Below, piece after piece: positions 29,614 to 41,400 of a stretch of DNA of 64,000 nt. A program made the translations under genes and the position numbers. The notes under the pieces are model-generated. The model did no database searches, had not been told where the DNA came from, and worked only from the letters and a program-made list of their open reading frames with translations. The stretch is taken from assembly GCF_002022685.1 (NCBI RefSeq), contig NZ_CP019789.1:62001-126000 (forward strand), in the 5' to 3' direction. The stretch is from Bartonella schoenbuchensis R1 (GTDB lineage Bacteria; Pseudomonadota; Alphaproteobacteria; Rhizobiales; Rhizobiaceae). Each line of letters begins with the position of its first letter. Within the stretch, counting starts at the first letter, position 1.

Positions 29614-32028
29614 ATGAAATTTACATTGTCTTGGTTGAAGGATCACTTAGAAACAGATGCATCTTTAGATGAAATTTGTAATAAATTGACAGCTATTGGT
29701 CTTGAGGTTGATCATGTTGAAGATTATGCTTCTTTAGCAGGTTTTGTGAATGCAAGGGTTTTAACAGCTGTAAAACATCCTGATGCAGATAAATTACAAA
29801 TTTTGTCAGTAGATACAGGGTCCAGTACACCTGTGCAGGTTGTGTGTGGGGCATCAAATGCACGTGCTGGGCTTGTTAGTGTTCTTGCATTGCCAGGCAC
29901 TTATGTGCCGGGGCTTGATGTGACATTATCTGTGGGGAAAATCCGCGGTGTTGATAGTTTTGGTATGATGTGTTCATCAGCAGAACTTAAATTGTTAGAT
30001 GAGCATGATGGGATTATTGAATTGCCAGAGGATGCTCCTCTTGGAGTGCCATATGCAGATTATGCAGGTTTGAATGATCCTGTAATTGATGTTGGGCTAA
30101 CGCCTAATCGTTCTGATTGCACAGGTGTTTATGGGATTGCTCGTGATTTAGCTGCAGCTGGAATTGGGCGATTGAAAGAATTATCGATACCGCAGTTTGA
30201 CATCTCTTTTGAAACATCAGTTCAAGTCACTTTGGATTTTTTTCAAAGTACATCACTATGTTTAGGCTTTTCTTGGCGCGAAGTGAGCAATGTGCAAAAT
30301 AGTGCATCACCACAATGGATGCAACGACGTTTGAATGCAATCGGTTTAAGACCGATTAATGCGCTGGTTGATATAACAAACTATATAAGTTTTGATCTTG
30401 GTCGTCCACTTCATGTTTTTGATGCCGATAAAATTAAAGGGGCTTTAAGAGTACGTTGTGGTTGTGAAGGTGAACAGCTGCAAGCTCTGAATGGTAAAAC
30501 CTATAACTTAAGTACCAAGGATTGTGTCATTGCAGATGAAGAAGGGGTTGTTGCTATTGCTGGCATTATGGGTGGTGTCAGGACAAGTTGTGATGAAATG
30601 ACACGTCGTGTCATTATTGAATCAGCTCTTTGGGATTCACGCAGCATTGCACAGACCGGTCGCACATTAGGCCTTATTAGTGATGCGCGTTATCGGTTTG
30701 AACGGGGTGTTGATCCTGCTTTTATGGAATCGGGGCTTGAGATTGCCACACAGTTGGTGCTGAATCTTTGTGGTGGTGAGGTATCAAAAGCGCAAGTTGT
30801 TGGCTATCAGAAGCCAGAAGTTAAACAGATTAGCTTTCCATTTTCTGAAATTAAACGTTTGACTAATTTAGAAATAGAACGCGGAAAAGCCATTGCTATT
30901 TTAAAACAGCTTGGATTTGGCATTAAAGGAGAAGGAGATGTGGTTACGGTCGAAGTGCCAACATGGCGCTTTGATGTTGTGGGTAAAGCTGATTTAGTAG
31001 AAGAAGTGATACGAATTTATGGGCTGGATAAAATTGAACCTATACCATTGAAAGATTTTACTGGGGGAAATAATAAAATTTTAACGTTCTCGCAAATTGT
31101 CTCACGTGTTGCTCGCCGGGCTTTAGCGTGTAGAGGCATGGTGGAAGCTGTATCTTGGTCATTTATTTCTGAAAATCAAGCACTGACTTTTGGAGGTGGT
31201 CAAGCGCAGCTTAAATTGGTAAACCCTATTGCAACTGATATGTCGGTGATGCGCCCTTCTCTTTTGCCTGGTTTGCTTATTGCTGCACAGCGAAATGTTG
31301 ATCGTGGTTTCCCGGATTTTGCTTTGTTTGAAGTTTCAAGTATTTATAAGGGCGATGCACCTGATGAACAACAGTGTGTTGCTGGTGGTATTCGTCGTGG
31401 TACAGAAAAATTTGAAGGGTCTGGACGTTTTTGGAGTGGAAATGCAAAAACAGTTGATGTTTTTGATGCCAAAGCAGATGCATTGGCTGTTTTGGAGGCG
31501 TGTGGTATAGATATTAGCAAAGTACAAATTGGAACTGAAACACCTGATTGGTATCATCCTGGTCGTTCAGGTGTCATTAAGCTTGGACCGAAGATTATTC
31601 TTGGTTTCTTTGGTGTTTTTCATCCTGATACATTAGAAAAATTAGATGTTAGTGGTCCTTTATGCGGTTTTGAAGTTTTTCTTGACCAAATTCCGGAACC
31701 AAAGAAAAAGGCAACAAAAATCTGTTCTCCTTTAAAGTTGTTACCTTTTCAAATGGTACGACGCGATTTTGCATTTGTGGTTGATAAAGCAATAGCATCT
31801 TCTTTAATTGTTAATGCTGCACGTGGGGCAGATAAAAAACTTATTCATTCAGTACAGATTTTTGATCTTTTTGAAGATCCAAGTCTTGGTGAGGATAAAA
31901 AGTCTGTGGCGATTGAAGTTGCTATTCAACCTGTTGAACGAACCTTAACAGATGAAGATCTTGAAGAACTTGCTTTGAAAGTGGTGGAAAATGTTACTAA
32001 AGCGACAGGTGCATGTTTGCGTTGCTGA
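29614..32028 (+). CDS. pheT: Phenylalanyl-tRNA synthetase beta subunit
   Basis: Partner of PheS. The 804 residues show the bacterial layout: N-terminal tRNA-binding (EMAP-like) domain with [10 protein letters not shown] and [11 protein letters not shown]; the B3/B4 editing domain with [12 protein letters not shown] and AGIMGG; the B5 domain; a catalytic-like core; and a C-terminal ferredoxin-like anticodon-binding domain ([10 protein letters not shown]). Start ATG at 29614 with a TGAGGT upstream. Second gene of pheST. Confidence 0.97.
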   Translation: MKFTLSWLKDHLETDASLDEICNKLTAIGLEVDHVEDYASLAGFVNARVLTAVKHPDADKLQILSVDTGSSTPVQVVCGASNARAGLVSVLALPGTYVPGLDVTLSVGKIRGVDSFGMMCSSAELKLLDEHDGIIELPEDAPLGVPYADYAGLNDPVIDVGLTPNRSDCTGVYGIARDLAAAGIGRLKELSIPQFDISFETSVQVTLDFFQSTSLCLGFSWREVSNVQNSASPQWMQRRLNAIGLRPINALVDITNYISFDLGRPLHVFDADKIKGALRVRCGCEGEQLQALNGKTYNLSTKDCVIADEEGVVAIAGIMGGVRTSCDEMTRRVIIESALWDSRSIAQTGRTLGLISDARYRFERGVDPAFMESGLEIATQLVLNLCGGEVSKAQVVGYQKPEVKQISFPFSEIKRLTNLEIERGKAIAILKQLGFGIKGEGDVVTVEVPTWRFDVVGKADLVEEVIRIYGLDKIEPIPLKDFTGGNNKILTFSQIVSRVARRALACRGMVEAVSWSFISENQALTFGGGQAQLKLVNPIATDMSVMRPSLLPGLLIAAQRNVDRGFPDFALFEVSSIYKGDAPDEQQCVAGGIRRGTEKFEGSGRFWSGNAKTVDVFDAKADALAVLEACGIDISKVQIGTETPDWYHPGRSGVIKLGPKIILGFFGVFHPDTLEKLDVSGPLCGFEVFLDQIPEPKKKATKICSPLKLLPFQMVRRDFAFVVDKAIASSLIVNAARGADKKLIHSVQIFDLFEDPSLGEDKKSVAIEVAIQPVERTLTDEDLEELALKVVENVTKATGACLRC

Positions 32029-32314
32029 ATTTTATGTTTTGCACAGTTGGTTGCTATTCTTTTGTATGAATTATTTTATACATAAAGCGCCTTTTGGGTA
32101 TTTTTGTTGAGTACTAGAGCGGTAAATATGGGCCTTAAATTAAAGGGCCAGGGAATTTTTTGAAATTGATTTTCAATATCAGTAGACTATTAATTGAAAT
32201 TATAAACAGTTTTCAGTGTAAAAAATTTTTTTAAATAACTGAAAATAACAGAAAAAAACCGTTATTTTGGATAATTTCTCGTTGCAAAGGTAGAAATTAA
32301 CTGCTAATTGATAA
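32029..32314. other. Upstream region of the sit operon
   Basis: About 290 bases after pheT. An inverted repeat AAAATAAC (32242-32249) / GTTATTTT (32261-32268) may form a small hairpin near the likely sit promoter. No gene is present. The metal-regulator palindrome at 32315 follows. Confidence 0.45.
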
Positions 32315-32329
32315 TGCAAATCATTTGCA
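32315..32329. promoter_or_regulatory. Mur/Fur-like operator before sitA
   Basis: A perfect palindrome TGCAAAT-C-ATTTGCA, 15 bases before the sitA ATG. It resembles the A/T-rich TGCAAAT-type sites bound by the manganese-responsive Mur (Fur-family) protein upstream of sitABCD in rhizobia. Binding so close to the start would block initiation of transcription or translation when metal is plentiful. Confidence 0.6.
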
Positions 32330-32344
32330 ATAGAAAGTAGATCG

Positions 32345-33253
32345 ATGAAAGTAAAAACGTTTTTTACTGCATTTTTTTTAGGTTTAATCTTTTTAATTCC
32401 TAACTTAGCTTTGAGTGCTAACAAATTTAAAGCTGTTACAACGTTCACTATTATTGCTGATATGGCACGTAATGTAGCAGGTGATGTTGCTGATGTTGAA
32501 TCCATTACTAAACCAGGTGCTGAAATTCACGAATATCAGCCTACACCGCGCGATCTTATGCGTGCGCAAGGCGCCAATCTTATATTGTGGAATGGGTTAG
32601 AATTAGAGCTTTGGTTTGAAAAATTTTTTCAAAATATTAAAGATGTTCCAAGTGTTGTTGTTTCACAAGGTGTTGTACCCATCGCAATTGGCGAGGGGCC
32701 TTTTAGCGGTAAACCGAATCCTCACGCGTGGATGTCACCGACTTTGGCTTTAATTTACATTGATAATATTCGTGATGCCTTTGTAAAGTATGATCCTGAG
32801 CATGCTAACATTTATAAAGAAAATGCTGAAATCTATAAGCAGAAGATTCGTTTAAGTCTTGATCCAATCAAAGCTGAATTGGAAGCATTGCCAGAAGATA
32901 AGCGTTGGCTTGTGACCAGTGAAGGTGCGTTTAGTTATTTGGCTCGTGATTTTGGTCTAAAAGAGCTTTATTTATGGCCAATAAATGCTGATCAACAGGG
33001 AACACCACAGCAAGTTAAACATGTTATTGATATGGTTCGCAAATACCATATTCAAGTCATTTTTTCTGAAAGTACTATTTCTGATGCACCTGCCAAACAA
33101 GTTGCAAAAGAAACAGGCGCTCGATATGGCGGTGTTCTTTATGTTGATTCACTCAGTGAAAAAGGCGGGGAGGTTCCAACCTATATTGATTTGTTACGTG
33201 TTACGAGCGCGCGTATTGCCCAGGGGTTATCTGATGGGGTGAAAGGTCAATGA
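32345..33253 (+). CDS. sitA: Mn/Fe ABC transporter, periplasmic binding protein
   Basis: Cluster A-I metal-binding protein (TroA/SitA type), 302 residues. It begins with a signal peptide (hydrophobic [20 protein letters not shown]). Likely metal ligands in family order are His in EIHEYQPTP, His in [10 protein letters not shown], Glu in TSEGAFSY and Asp late in LYVDSL. Substrates in relatives are Mn2+ and Fe2+; Zn2+ cannot be excluded. It overlaps sitB by four bases and is first of four translationally coupled genes. The palindrome just upstream suggests metal control. Confidence 0.92.
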   Translation: MKVKTFFTAFFLGLIFLIPNLALSANKFKAVTTFTIIADMARNVAGDVADVESITKPGAEIHEYQPTPRDLMRAQGANLILWNGLELELWFEKFFQNIKDVPSVVVSQGVVPIAIGEGPFSGKPNPHAWMSPTLALIYIDNIRDAFVKYDPEHANIYKENAEIYKQKIRLSLDPIKAELEALPEDKRWLVTSEGAFSYLARDFGLKELYLWPINADQQGTPQQVKHVIDMVRKYHIQVIFSESTISDAPAKQVAKETGARYGGVLYVDSLSEKGGEVPTYIDLLRVTSARIAQGLSDGVKGQ

Positions 33254-34080
33254 TTGAATCTGGAATATCTGTTCAAGATGTAACGGTGATTTATCGCAAT
33301 GGGCATATGGCTTTGCGCGAAGTAAGTTTTGAAAATCCAATTGGTTCGATTGCTGCATTGGTCGGGGTTAATGGATCAGGAAAGTCAACGTTATTTAAAG
33401 CCATTATGGGGTTTGTGCAGCCTTCAAAGGGGAGAATTCGCATTTTAGGTTTGCCGGTTAAGAAGGCTTTGAAACAAAATCTCATTGCTTATGTACCTCA
33501 GAGTGAAGATGTTGATTGGGATTTTCCTGTTCTTGTTGAAGACGTTGTATTAATGGGGCGGTACGGCCATATGAATTTTTTTCGCTATGCGCGCGCGCAA
33601 GATCGCGAAGCTGTTCGTTCTGCTTTAGAGCGTGTTGATATGTTAGCGTTTGCTAAACGCCAAATTGGGGAGCTTTCTGGTGGACAAAAAAAGCGTGTCT
33701 TCCTAGCACGTGCTTTAGCGCAGGAGGCAAAAGCTATTTTGTTAGATGAGCCATTTACGGGAGTTGATATTAAAACAGAAGATAAAATTATCGCTTTGTT
33801 GCAAGACCTTCGTAAAGAAGGTGCGATAATATTAGTTTCTACCCACAATTTAAGTTCTGTTTTTGAATTTTGTGATCGTACGGTTTTAATAAAAGGAACT
33901 GTTTTAGCTTCTGGATTGACACAAATGGTTTTCACGCAGAAAAATCTTGAACGAACTTTTGGTGGTGCATTACACCGCTATAATATTGATTTCCAAGGTG
34001 GAAAAAAAGATAATATTTTTGCAAATGGTGAAGAGCCTTTATTCTTTGACTACAATCAAGAGCGGAAGCACGTTTCATGA
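33250..34080 (+). CDS. sitB: Mn/Fe ABC transporter, ATP-binding protein
   Basis: Energises the importer from the cytoplasmic side. It has Walker [13 protein letters not shown]-loop region [12 protein letters not shown] signature LSGGQKKR, Walker [11 protein letters not shown] and the switch His in VSTHNL. 276 residues. It overlaps sitA and sitC by four bases each (ATGA type), indicating coupled translation. VDWDFPV after the Q-loop is common in Mn/Zn ATPases of this group. Confidence 0.95.
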   Translation: MIESGISVQDVTVIYRNGHMALREVSFENPIGSIAALVGVNGSGKSTLFKAIMGFVQPSKGRIRILGLPVKKALKQNLIAYVPQSEDVDWDFPVLVEDVVLMGRYGHMNFFRYARAQDREAVRSALERVDMLAFAKRQIGELSGGQKKRVFLARALAQEAKAILLDEPFTGVDIKTEDKIIALLQDLRKEGAIILVSTHNLSSVFEFCDRTVLIKGTVLASGLTQMVFTQKNLERTFGGALHRYNIDFQGGKKDNIFANGEEPLFFDYNQERKHVS

Positions 34081-34931
34081 TGTCTTGGTTACTTGAGCCA
34101 TTCAACTATCAATATATGATCAATGCAATGTGGGTCTCGGGGTTGGTTGGGTGTGTTTGTGCATTTCTTTCGGCTTTTCTAATGTTAAAGGGCTGGTCGT
34201 TAATTGGTGATGCACTTTCTCATTCGATTGTGCCTGGGGTTGCTGGGGCTTATCTTTTAGGGTTGCCTTTTTCGCTTGGGGCTTTTTTCTCTGGTGGGGC
34301 TGCTGCTGCCGCGATGTTATTTCTTAACCATCGAACAAAACTGAAAGAAGATACGATTATTGGTTTAACTTTTTCTTCCTTTTTTGCTCTTGGATTGTTT
34401 CTCAAGTCATTAAGACCAATGGCTGTTAACATTGATACGATTGTTCTTGGAAATGTTTTGGCAATTAGTTCATCAGATATTATGCAGTTAGTTTGTATTA
34501 GTGTTTTCTCTTTGTTGATATTATGTGCGAAGTGGAAAGATTTATTAGTTTCTTTATTTGATGAAAGTCATGCACGTGCTCTTGGATTGAATGTAAAGCT
34601 ATTGAAAATTCTCTTCTTTACGCTTCTTGCTGCGTGTACTGTTGCTGCTATGCAAACAGTAGGAGCTTTTTTGGTTATTTGTCTTGTGGTAACACCAGGG
34701 GCGACAGCTTATCTTTTAAGTGATCGTTTTGTGAACCTTTTGATAATTGCAGTAGTGATTGGGACATTTACGAGTGTACTGGGTGTTTATGTAAGTTATT
34801 TTTTAAATGCGCATACCGGTGGTGTTGTTGTGCTTTTTCAAGCATTTCTGTTTATTATAGCTTTTATTTTTTCTCCAAAATACGGTTTTCTCGCTGCCCG
34901 TTTGCGCGTGAGAATGGCAAAGAAAATGTGA
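34077..34931 (+). CDS. sitC: Mn/Fe ABC transporter, permease 1
   Basis: ABC-3 family inner-membrane permease with about eight to nine predicted helices (284 residues). The family motif [19 protein letters not shown] is near residues 40-60, and [12 protein letters not shown] lies in the late loop that contacts the ATPase. Its start overlaps the sitB stop. It probably forms the membrane channel with SitD. Confidence 0.93.
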   Translation: MMSWLLEPFNYQYMINAMWVSGLVGCVCAFLSAFLMLKGWSLIGDALSHSIVPGVAGAYLLGLPFSLGAFFSGGAAAAAMLFLNHRTKLKEDTIIGLTFSSFFALGLFLKSLRPMAVNIDTIVLGNVLAISSSDIMQLVCISVFSLLILCAKWKDLLVSLFDESHARALGLNVKLLKILFFTLLAACTVAAMQTVGAFLVICLVVTPGATAYLLSDRFVNLLIIAVVIGTFTSVLGVYVSYFLNAHTGGVVVLFQAFLFIIAFIFSPKYGFLAARLRVRMAKKM

Positions 34932-34938
34932 TAACAAC

Positions 34939-35850
34939 ATGATAGATCAATTACTGCTCCCTTTTCAGCTTTCTTTTATGGTTAAGGGTATGACTATTAC
35001 CGTTATTCTTTCCATTCCAATGGCTATGCTTTCTTGTTTCCTTATTTTAAAAGGGTGGGCGCTTTTAGGAGATGCGATTTCTCACGCAGTTTTTCCTGGT
35101 GTGGTTATTGGTTATATGACAACACCGTGGGTGATAACATTTTTAGCCTCTTTGCCATTTGCTTGGTTTCACCATTTACATCCAGCCAATGTTACGATGA
35201 TTTTAATTGTTTTTGGTGCTTTCATTGCTGGTATGATTTGTGCCATCACGACAGGTTTTTTAGGGAGCAATAGCCGTATAAAACAAGATACGGTTATGGG
35301 TGTTGTTTTTTCGTCTATGTTTGGTTTGGGGCTTGTTCTAGCAACGGCAATTTATAGTAATTTGGATTTAAATCACATCTTATTCGGTAATCTTTTGGGT
35401 GTTAATTGGCTTGATATTACGCAGACAGCAATAATTTCTATTATCGTCACTTTAATTTTGGGAACGAAATGGCGTGATTTTATGCTGTATATTTTTGATT
35501 CGATTCAAGGGCGTGCAATAGGATTACAGATATCAGTGCTCCATTATACTCTATTAACAATGATTTCTCTCACGATTGTTGCGGCTTTGAAAGCAGTTGG
35601 GATTATTTTAGTTATTTCTTTGTTGATTGCACCAGGAGCAATTGCTTACCTTATTACTAAGCGGTTTTTCTCTATGCTTTTGATTGCTGTATTGGTTGCT
35701 GTTTTTTCTAGTTTTTTAGGAATTTATCTAAGCTTATTTATTGGTTCTGATTCTGCTTCTACGATTGTATTGATTTTGACACTAATTTTTACCGCTGTTT
35801 TTATATGGATTTTTGTTCAACAGGCTGCAACTCGGGAAACGCAAGTATAA
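34939..35850 (+). CDS. sitD: Mn/Fe ABC transporter, permease 2
   Basis: Second ABC-3 permease (303 residues). The family motif GDAISHAVFPGVVIGY and the late SLLIAPGAIAYLI loop are clear. Between VVIGYM and GAFIAGMICAITTGF lies a segment of about 25 residues (about 60-85; TTPWVITFLASLPFAW then HHLHPANV) where homologues usually have only a few residues before GAFIAG. The frame is intact through it. The segment is hydrophobic with two His and may be a lineage-specific insertion. It is the last gene of the operon, 8 bases after sitC. Confidence 0.9.
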   Translation: MIDQLLLPFQLSFMVKGMTITVILSIPMAMLSCFLILKGWALLGDAISHAVFPGVVIGYMTTPWVITFLASLPFAWFHHLHPANVTMILIVFGAFIAGMICAITTGFLGSNSRIKQDTVMGVVFSSMFGLGLVLATAIYSNLDLNHILFGNLLGVNWLDITQTAIISIIVTLILGTKWRDFMLYIFDSIQGRAIGLQISVLHYTLLTMISLTIVAALKAVGIILVISLLIAPGAIAYLITKRFFSMLLIAVLVAVFSSFLGIYLSLFIGSDSASTIVLILTLIFTAVFIWIFVQQAATRETQV

Positions 35851-35910
35851 TAGATTCTTTGCATAGCAGCCATGCATTTTTGTAGGTTGTTTTAAATTTT
35901 TCTTTTTATT

Positions 35911-36033
35911 AAATGGGGGGTGCTAGGTTATTTTCCTCCTAATGTCTAGCCGATGGATGCAGTATTTTCTCCTCCCAACACTGCATTCGTAATTGAGAGG
36001 CTGCATTGATTTATCGTGCAGCCTTTTTATTTT
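35911..36033 (+). ncRNA. Candidate anti-Shine-Dalgarno small RNA with own terminator
   Basis: Three hairpins follow one another. Hairpin 1: GCTAG (35922-35926) with CTAGC (35946-35950), loop containing CCTCCT (35935-35940). Hairpin 2: ATGGATGCAGT (35953-35963) with ACTGCATTCGT (35980-35990), 11 pairs including two G-T, loop containing CTCCTCCC (35969-35976). Hairpin 3: AGGCTGCA (35998-36005) with TGCAGCCT (36017-36024) and a T-rich tail, a clear Rho-independent terminator. Loops rich in CCUCC complement the ribosome-binding site. They resemble the CcsR/cuckoo RNAs and the alpha-r14 (NfeR1) family of alphaproteobacteria. No convincing promoter was seen, so it may be processed from the sit transcript or transcribed on its own. 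Confidence 0.65.
35998..36033 (+). terminator. Terminator of the sit operon / small RNA
   Basis: Perfect 8-bp GC-rich stem AGGCTGCA/TGCAGCCT, 11-base loop, followed by TTTTATTTTT. It is the strongest intrinsic terminator in this part of the window. Confidence 0.85.
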
Positions 36034-36233
36034 TAAATGTCCTAAAAACTTATTTTCATTTCTTGAAAACTTTTAAATGATCATCATATTGCATAAACTG
36101 TCCTACATTTAGGCAATGGTCATTGTTGAAAATATGTTTATTGATGGAGAGTGTTCAGCAAGATTATGTGCTAAATATATAGAGGGCAAAATTTTACATC
36201 ATGATATCTGAATGAGAGAAGAAACAGCAATAA

Positions 36234-36647
36234 ATGATAGAAAAAGATTTTAAAATATCTCGCCCTTTACGAGTTTTCTATTCTATATTGGGTTGGGTGA
36301 TGATTGTATTAGGTCTGATCGGTGTGGTTTTACCTATTATGCCAACCGTACCTTTTTTATTAGTTGCTTCATGGTGTTTTGCCCGTTCATCACCACGGTT
36401 TCATTATTGGTTGCATAATCATCGAATTTTTGGTCTTCCCATTAAGCAATGGGAAGAAAAGAGAATCATCTCACCTTTTGTTAAAATTTTTGCTGTGGTA
36501 AGTATGATCGGTGGTTTTTTGTCATTTTTAATAATTGTACACCCTGCCTTATGGTTTGCTTTCTCCGCTGCAATTATTTTGTTGGTGATTGCTATTTATA
36601 TTGTGACACGCCCATCCTCATCTACCTCATCATCATTATCAAAATAA
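36234..36647 (+). CDS. DUF454 (YbaN) family inner-membrane protein
   Basis: A 137-residue protein with three to four predicted membrane helices (about 15-52 and 80-125). It carries the DUF454 pattern: LGLIGVVLPIMPTVPFLL, then WCFARSSPRFHYWL and PIKQWEEKR. Function is unknown. It is monocistronic, with no recognised partner and a low-complexity Ser-rich C-terminus. Confidence 0.85.
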   Translation: MIEKDFKISRPLRVFYSILGWVMIVLGLIGVVLPIMPTVPFLLVASWCFARSSPRFHYWLHNHRIFGLPIKQWEEKRIISPFVKIFAVVSMIGGFLSFLIIVHPALWFAFSAAIILLVIAIYIVTRPSSSTSSSLSK

Positions 36648-37022
36648 GAAATTTTATTAATTAAGTCTGTCTTACATTTTTCTTGTTTTATTGAGACTAT
36701 TTGCAGAAAGTTTTCTGACTAAAAAATATTTAAGATAAAGTTTTCATCTATCGATATCAATATGCACATCAGCTGTCATTTTCTAAAGTAGTACAGGTAT
36801 GTTTGCTAGATGAAGTATACGTTTGTGAACAATTTATCATCAATAGAATTGTGCGTGGAATGCTTTATTGAATGCTGATCAGATCACAAGCAATAAGAGA
36901 TCATTCATGTAATGATATTATTTTTGCCTGTTAAGAGGAATAGAAATAATATCTGCTATTTGGGTTGGGCAATGATTTATTTCATAGTTGGTCTCTTTTA
37001 TCTAATCAGTATCAGTTAATGA
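36648..37022. other. Gene-free region between DUF454 gene and pncB
   Basis: AT-rich DNA at a convergent boundary. No terminator with a GC-rich stem and no open frame of note was seen. Confidence 0.5.
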
Positions 37023-38327
37023 TTAAATCTTGATAGGTTTGGTAGTGGATAGTTCAGGATTAAAAAAATTCAAATAGCGTTGTATTTCTTGTGGATCTCC
37101 AATGGCTTTTTCAGGATTATCTGAAAGTTTTACAGTTGGTCGACCATTAGCGTGAGTGGCTTTGCAAACAAGGGAAGCAGCTTCAAGATTTGCGATGTTT
37201 TGGGGTGCACAATTTTCAAAATCATTGGTGAGATTGGTTCCCCACCCAAAACTCATGCGTACTTTACCATGGAAGTGATGATAGGTTTTTTCAATCGTAT
37301 CTACATCTAGCGCATCGGAAAAAATCAATAATTTTTCTTGTGGATTTTTTCCTTTTTCTTGCCACCATTTTATAATGCGTTCACCTCCTTCAATGGGTAA
37401 AGCACTGTCAATTCTAAATCCTGTCCAGTCTGCTACCCAATCTGGTGCATTGCGTAAAAATGCTTCTGTTCCAAAAGCATCAGGCAAAACAATCAAAAGA
37501 TTTCCACCATAATAGCGGTTCCAATTTTGCAAAACTTGGTAAGATGCTTGGTGCAAGTCGTTGTCATTGTTAGCAAGGGCTGCGATAACCATAGGTAATT
37601 CATGTGCGTTTGTTCCAAGAGCTTCTAAGTCTGTGTCCATTGCTAGAAGGATATTGGAAGATCCGACCAGAGAATTGCCAATTCCTTCTTTTAACGCTTC
37701 GACACACCAACGTTGCCATAAAAAAGAATGGCGACGTCTAGTGCCAAAGTCAGCGATGTTAAGATCAGGCAATTGTTTCAGGCGTTCAATTTTACTCCAC
37801 ATTTTTGCTTTAGCACGAGCATAAAGGACATCGAGTGCAAAGCGACCGAGGTTTTTTATTGCAGCGCGTGAACGTAATTCACTGATAATAGAAAGAGCAG
37901 GGATTTCCCACATAGAGCTATAAGCCCATGGACCATGGAAACGTAGAATATATTGACCGTCTTTTTGGGTTAATTCGTATTCGGGTAGTTGAAATTTTTC
38001 AAGCCAATTAAGAAAATCTGGTTTAAAAATTTGTTTGCGTCCATAAAATGTATTACCAGCAAGCCAGATTATTTCTTTTTTGGTAAAGCGTAAACTAAGG
38101 GCATGATCAAGCTGAGCACGTAGCTCATCTTCATCAATATCATTGGCAAGACAAATTGTTTTACTGCGGTTTATAAGTGAGAAGGTGACATGAACATTTG
38201 GGTAAAGTCCCCAAATCATTTGCACCATAAGAAGCTTATAAAAATCCGTATCGAGAAGCGAGCGAATAATGGGGTCAAGTTTCCATGTGTGGTTATAAAC
38301 GCGTCTAGCAATATCTGTATGATTCAT
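37023..38327 (-). CDS. pncB: Nicotinate phosphoribosyltransferase
   Basis: Converts nicotinate and PRPP to nicotinate mononucleotide, salvaging NAD precursors. The 434-residue protein has the family features: [11 protein letters not shown] near the N-terminus, FGTRRRHSF with the autophosphorylated His, GTNAHELPM, and [10 protein letters not shown] and [10 protein letters not shown] in the PRPP-binding half. A host-dependent bacterium that salvages nicotinate would need it. It lies 113 bases downstream of the cyclic-glucan synthase gene on the same strand in the opposite order of transcription (synthase ends 38441). Confidence 0.95.
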   Translation of the reverse strand: MNHTDIARRVYNHTWKLDPIIRSLLDTDFYKLLMVQMIWGLYPNVHVTFSLINRSKTICLANDIDEDELRAQLDHALSLRFTKKEIIWLAGNTFYGRKQIFKPDFLNWLEKFQLPEYELTQKDGQYILRFHGPWAYSSMWEIPALSIISELRSRAAIKNLGRFALDVLYARAKAKMWSKIERLKQLPDLNIADFGTRRRHSFLWQRWCVEALKEGIGNSLVGSSNILLAMDTDLEALGTNAHELPMVIAALANNDNDLHQASYQVLQNWNRYYGGNLLIVLPDAFGTEAFLRNAPDWVADWTGFRIDSALPIEGGERIIKWWQEKGKNPQEKLLIFSDALDVDTIEKTYHHFHGKVRMSFGWGTNLTNDFENCAPQNIANLEAASLVCKATHANGRPTVKLSDNPEKAIGDPQEIQRYLNFFNPELSTTKPIKI

Positions 38328-38440
38328 GCCCCTGTTCTTTCAGCTGAGTGAAATCTAAAATTGTTGCATATCAATATAATCATCATAAAAATATAAAAAC
38401 TATAACAACTTTATAACTGTGAACAATATAAAAAAGCTTT

Positions 38441-41400
38441 TCATTTTTTTGGAATTGGGGATTTAAGAGTACGTATGATCTCATGAACACCTGTTTTTTG
38501 TAATTCTATACCTGCATCAATGTTGGTATATTCCTTACTGTTAACACTGAGTGTATCTTTTGAAGCCCATTTAACTTTAATAATATAAACAGCTTCATAA
38601 AATTTCATTTTTACTTCGTATTCAGGCCAACAGGAGGGTAAATGTGGGCGTAAAAATAACTGATTGGCTTGGATGTGAATCCCAAGAATAGTTTCTGTCG
38701 CTGCACGATAAAACCAGCCTGCTGAACCCGTATACCATGTCCAACCACCTTGTCCTCGATGTGGTTCAACAGCATAGATATCTGCGGCCATGACATAAGG
38801 TTCAACACGGTAAATTTCAGGATTTTGACCATGGATGATAGGGTTTATCATGGAAAATAAGTTATACGCTTTGTCTATTTCACCTATTTCTGCAAGCGCT
38901 ATAATACTCCAAATAGCACCATGGGTATATTGTCCACCATTTTCTCGAATTCCCGGTGGATACCCTTTAATATAGCCGGGTTCGAGAGTGCTTTTATTGA
39001 AAGGCGGCCAGAAAAGACGAATAAGCCCACCTTGTTCATCGCATAAGTGATCAAGCATTGACATCATTGCTTGTTTTTGGCGGTTGGAAGATGCCATTTT
39101 AGAAATTACAGCCCAAGATTGAGCGATGGCATCAATTTGACATTCAGTATTTATTTGAGAACCAAGAGGGGTTGTATCGTCAAAATAACCACGTCGATAC
39201 CAAGCGCCATCCCAACCATTTTTTTCCAGAGCTTTTGTTAAACGTTTAAAGTGTGTGCTCCAAGCTTTTACATGGTTATCGTCACCCCGTTTTTTAGCAA
39301 TGGGAATGAATGCTTGTAATGTGGTACCAAGAAACCAGCCCAACCAAATGCTTTCGCCTTTTCCTTCCACTCCCACTAAATTCATACCATCATTCCAATC
39401 ACCACCTAAAATAAGTGGGAGACTGTGTGGACCACAACGTTTGATAGTAAGATCTAAAGCTAGGGCACAATGTTCATAAAGTGTTGCAATTTTTGGTGAT
39501 TGTGTGGGGTGAAAATAAGCATCATGTTGTCCTGTTTTGAGAGGAGCTCCTTCAATAAAAGGAATAGGAGTATCAAGAAATGTATGTTCACCAGTAGTAT
39601 TGACATAAATGGCTGTTCCATAAGCAAGCCAGACTATGTCATCAGAAATGAGTGTGCGAACACCAGCGTTAGTATCAGGAAACCACCAATGTTGTACATC
39701 ACCTTCAGTAAATTGACGGGCTGCAGCGCTTAACAATTGTTCACGCGCTAATTGCGGTTTAAGCAGTAACAAAGATAAACTATCTTGTAACTGGTCGCGA
39801 AAGCCAAATGCACCACTGGCTTGGTAAAAAGCTGCACGTGCTATCATGCGGCATGCATAGATTTGGTAAGGAAGCCAATGATTGACCATAATGTCAAAAG
39901 AAGGGTCAGGCGTTTTAACTTGCAAAGGAGAAACAAAATCATTCCATTGCTGTTTTTGTTGTGCAAGAATAACTTGAAAATCATCTATGCGTACTTGATC
40001 CAGCAATTTTTCAGCTTCTTGTCTATTTTCAGCACTACCAAGATAAAAGATGATTTCTTTTGTTTGACCCGGTAATAGATAAATATCATAGGCTGATGCT
40101 GAACAAGGATCACGGCCTGCTTCTACTGTATTTGAAAGTTTTTCAGCTTTGTAAATGGCATGAGGGTGTTTAACTGTTCCTGTTGAACCAATAAACTCAG
40201 TGCGATCAGTTGTAACACTGGTTGGTATTTCGGATGCTGATAAAAAAGTGACCTGTTGAGATCTTTCGATGTGATAGGGGTTTTGAATAAAATGTGCGCC
40301 ACGTTTGGAATCGTAAGAGGGAATGATAAAGGGAGCATATTTTGTACGTGCATTACCTAAAACCCACTCAACGTAATTATAAAGACGTAAACTGCGTGGT
40401 TTTTTGCTTTCATTTTTAATAATAAGGCGCGAAAAACGAACAGGTCTTTCTCGATCGAGCGTATGGGTAAGTTCTAATGCAATATCGGAATGTGTGGATT
40501 TAAAGGTTGAAAATCCAAAACCATGACAAGCTTCGTAAACAACACTGTCATCACATTCGACAGCAGAGACTGGAGAAAAACGTTTTAAAGAAAGACGATC
40601 AACAAGATACAGAGCTTCTCCTGGGCGATTGGAAACAGGATCGTTAGTCCAAGGGGTTAAGTGATAATCACGACTATTGTTAGCCCAGGTGAAGATTGCA
40701 CCTTCAGCTGATACGTGAAAGCCAAAATTATGATTAGCAACGACATTAATCCATGGCTGTGGTGTAGTGGTATACCCATTAAGATGCACCACATAATGAT
40801 TATGTTGATTAAACCCCCCATAACCATTCCAATAACGCAGGTCTTTTCCATTGATAAGAGGAGATGATTGTTTTTGCTGAGCTATAAGACCAATAGAAGT
40901 AGATGAATTTTGTTCATCTTGCGTTTCTGCTTGTCTTTTTTTGTCATGTTTGCTGTGATTTAGTTTGTGATTAAAATCTTGCCTACGATTGCGAGTTATC
41001 AGATCAGGATCAATATTTTCTGTACATTTAAGCTGTTCAGATAAAGAACCATTTTGGGCATGAAGTATGATGCGGGCTGATGCAAGAAGTGTCTTGAAAC
41101 TTTGCTCATTTATTTGATCACGTTGAAGGGTAAAAATGTGTTTATTTCCATTCATTTCATTGGCATGACGACGATAGGATTCACATGTCCATTCAATAGC
41201 GCGTTGAGTGTCTTGTATGTAGGAAAATGCCTGTTCATTCAAAACAACCATATCAACAATTAACCCTCGCATACGCCAATATTCGTGTGCTTTAAGCAGG
41301 TCGCGTAGTACAGTTATATTCGTTTCATTATCAATTCTGAGAAGACAAATAGGATAATCTCCTGAGATGGACATTGGCCAAAGATCAGATTGTTTTCCAA

